A stretch of DNA of 32,833 bases from Gammaproteobacteria bacterium. GTDB lineage: Bacteria; Pseudomonadota; Gammaproteobacteria; Arenicellales; Poriferihabitantaceae. Below, piece after piece: positions 31,730 through 32,833 of this stretch; position 1 is the stretch's first letter; each line of letters begins with the position of its first letter. Location: assembly GCA_028817015.1 (NCBI GenBank), contig JAPPQJ010000218.1, positions 1-32,833 on the forward strand. The letters are read 5' to 3'. The translations under genes were made by a program, and so were the position numbers. The notes beneath the pieces are model-generated. The model saw only the letters and a list, made by a program, of their open reading frames with translations. It had not been told where the DNA came from and made no database searches.

Positions 31730-32833
31730 TCCGCAAACCAGTCGTCGATTTCATCCCGCGCCGAGAACACCGGGCGGCTGTCGAAGCGGAAGGTGTTGTG
31801 AATGTATTCGCCGCCGCAGTCGGACTCGTGGTATTGCGCCCGGTAGTGGTCCTTGCCGGCGCAGATTTTTCGCAGCGCATCGGCCAGGGCGTCGACATCG
31901 CGCGCGGTGTTATAGATGCCGAAACTGGCGCGCACCATGCCGCGGTGCATCTCCGCCAGCGCTTCCAGTTCCTCGTTGGTCAGGCCTTCCATTTGTTCTC
32001 CGAGGTCGTCGGCAATCATCTCGCGCACATACGGATGCGCGCAGAAGCAGGCGTTGCGCACCGCGATGTTGAAGTAGTCGTTCAAGATGGCCGCGGTCAG
32101 CGCGTGGTGCATGCCGCGGATGTTGATGGAGATGGCGCCGGCGCGTTTGCATTTGGCGGTGTCGGTCTCGCCATAGACCACCACATCGTCGATGGCCGCA
32201 AGGTCGGCCACGGCGCGGTTGATAAGCGCGGTCTCCTCTTCGGCGATGAAGTTCATGCCGATTGTTTTCAGCGCGGCCAGTGAAGTGGCCAGCGCGATGG
32301 CGCCGACGATGTTGGGCGTGCCGGCCTCTTCGCGGTCGGGGAATTGGTCGGTGGACAGGTAACGGTCGAGATACACGTCATCGACCATGCCGCCGCCGAC
32401 TTCGTCCGGCTCCACGCCGGCGAACAAGTCGCGCCGGGTGACCACCGCGCCGGGCGAAGACGGCGCGTAGATTTTGTGGCCCGACAAGCACACGATGTCG
32501 AGGTCGCGGGCCGGGTTGTCGTGGCCGCTCATTTGTATCGGCACATGCGCGGCCATCTGCGCGGCGTCGACCACGAGCAACGCGCCGTGTTTGTGCGCCA
32601 ACTCCGCGATGTCGTGAATGGGATTGACGATGCCGGTGACATTGGAGACGCCGGTGACCGCCACATAGTTCACGCGCCCGGCGTGCTGCTCCAGCGCCTG
32701 CTCAATGCGGCCGACATCGGCGCAGCCGAAACCGCTGTCGGTGACCGCCACCGGCGCGTGCACCACCCTGGCGAAATTCTTGCGGTGCGGCAGGTCGTTG
32801 GAGTGGTGTTCCATCACGGTGGTGACCACGACA
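31726..32833 (-). CDS. Class V PLP aminotransferase / cysteine desulfurase-like protein (N-terminus beyond window edge)
   Basis: MEHHSNDLPHR, VVDAAQMAAHVPIQM, DIVCLSGHKIYAPSSPGAVV (PLP lysine region), EAGTPNIVGAIALA. Confidence 0.9.
   Translation of the reverse strand, partial: VVVTTVMEHHSNDLPHRKNFARVVHAPVAVTDSGFGCADVGRIEQALEQHAGRVNYVAVTGVSNVTGIVNPIHDIAELAHKHGALLVVDAAQMAAHVPIQMSGHDNPARDLDIVCLSGHKIYAPSSPGAVVTRRDLFAGVEPDEVGGGMVDDVYLDRYLSTDQFPDREEAGTPNIVGAIALATSLAALKTIGMNFIAEEETALINRAVADLAAIDDVVVYGETDTAKCKRAGAISINIRGMHHALTAAILNDYFNIAVRNACFCAHPYVREMIADDLGEQMEGLTNEELEALAEMHRGMVRASFGIYNTARDVDALADALRKICAGKDHYRAQYHESDCGGEYIHNTFRFDSRPVFSARDEIDDWFAD

Overview
This is a high-GC, probably gammaproteobacterial, chromosomal window. 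It holds the distal part of a NADH:quinone oxidoreductase operon (nuoF partial, nuoG, H, I, J, K, L, M, N), then ddl and a replication-origin block (dnaA, dnaN, two parS-like palindromes, gyrB). A mostly minus-strand accessory/housekeeping region follows: HD-domain protein (COG4341-like), ArsC family, DUF2007-like/zinc-ribbon protein, AI-2E permease family, OsmC family, YqaJ-type exonuclease, trpC, trpG, trpE, rpe and a DegQ/HtrA protease. The window ends with an MFS transporter, an SLT-type lipoprotein, a CBS-domain protein, a family-6-like uracil/hypoxanthine-DNA glycosylase and a partial class V aminotransferase. The most unusual feature is a compact cassette between nuoI and nuoJ. It contains an 83-aa ORF, a beta-class DNA adenine methyltransferase and a PD-(D/E)XK (HincII/EcoRV-like) restriction endonuclease, joined by 4-bp start/stop overlaps, so a Type II R-M system appears to be embedded in the complex I operon. 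Other points of interest are the absence of recF between dnaN and gyrB with parS-like sites in its place, a 24-aa insertion in a NuoG Fe-S ligand loop, the missing trpD between trpG and trpC, and an isolated YqaJ nuclease. No rRNA, tRNA, CRISPR array or transposase was recognised. All family assignments come from reading motifs by eye; no database search was run.
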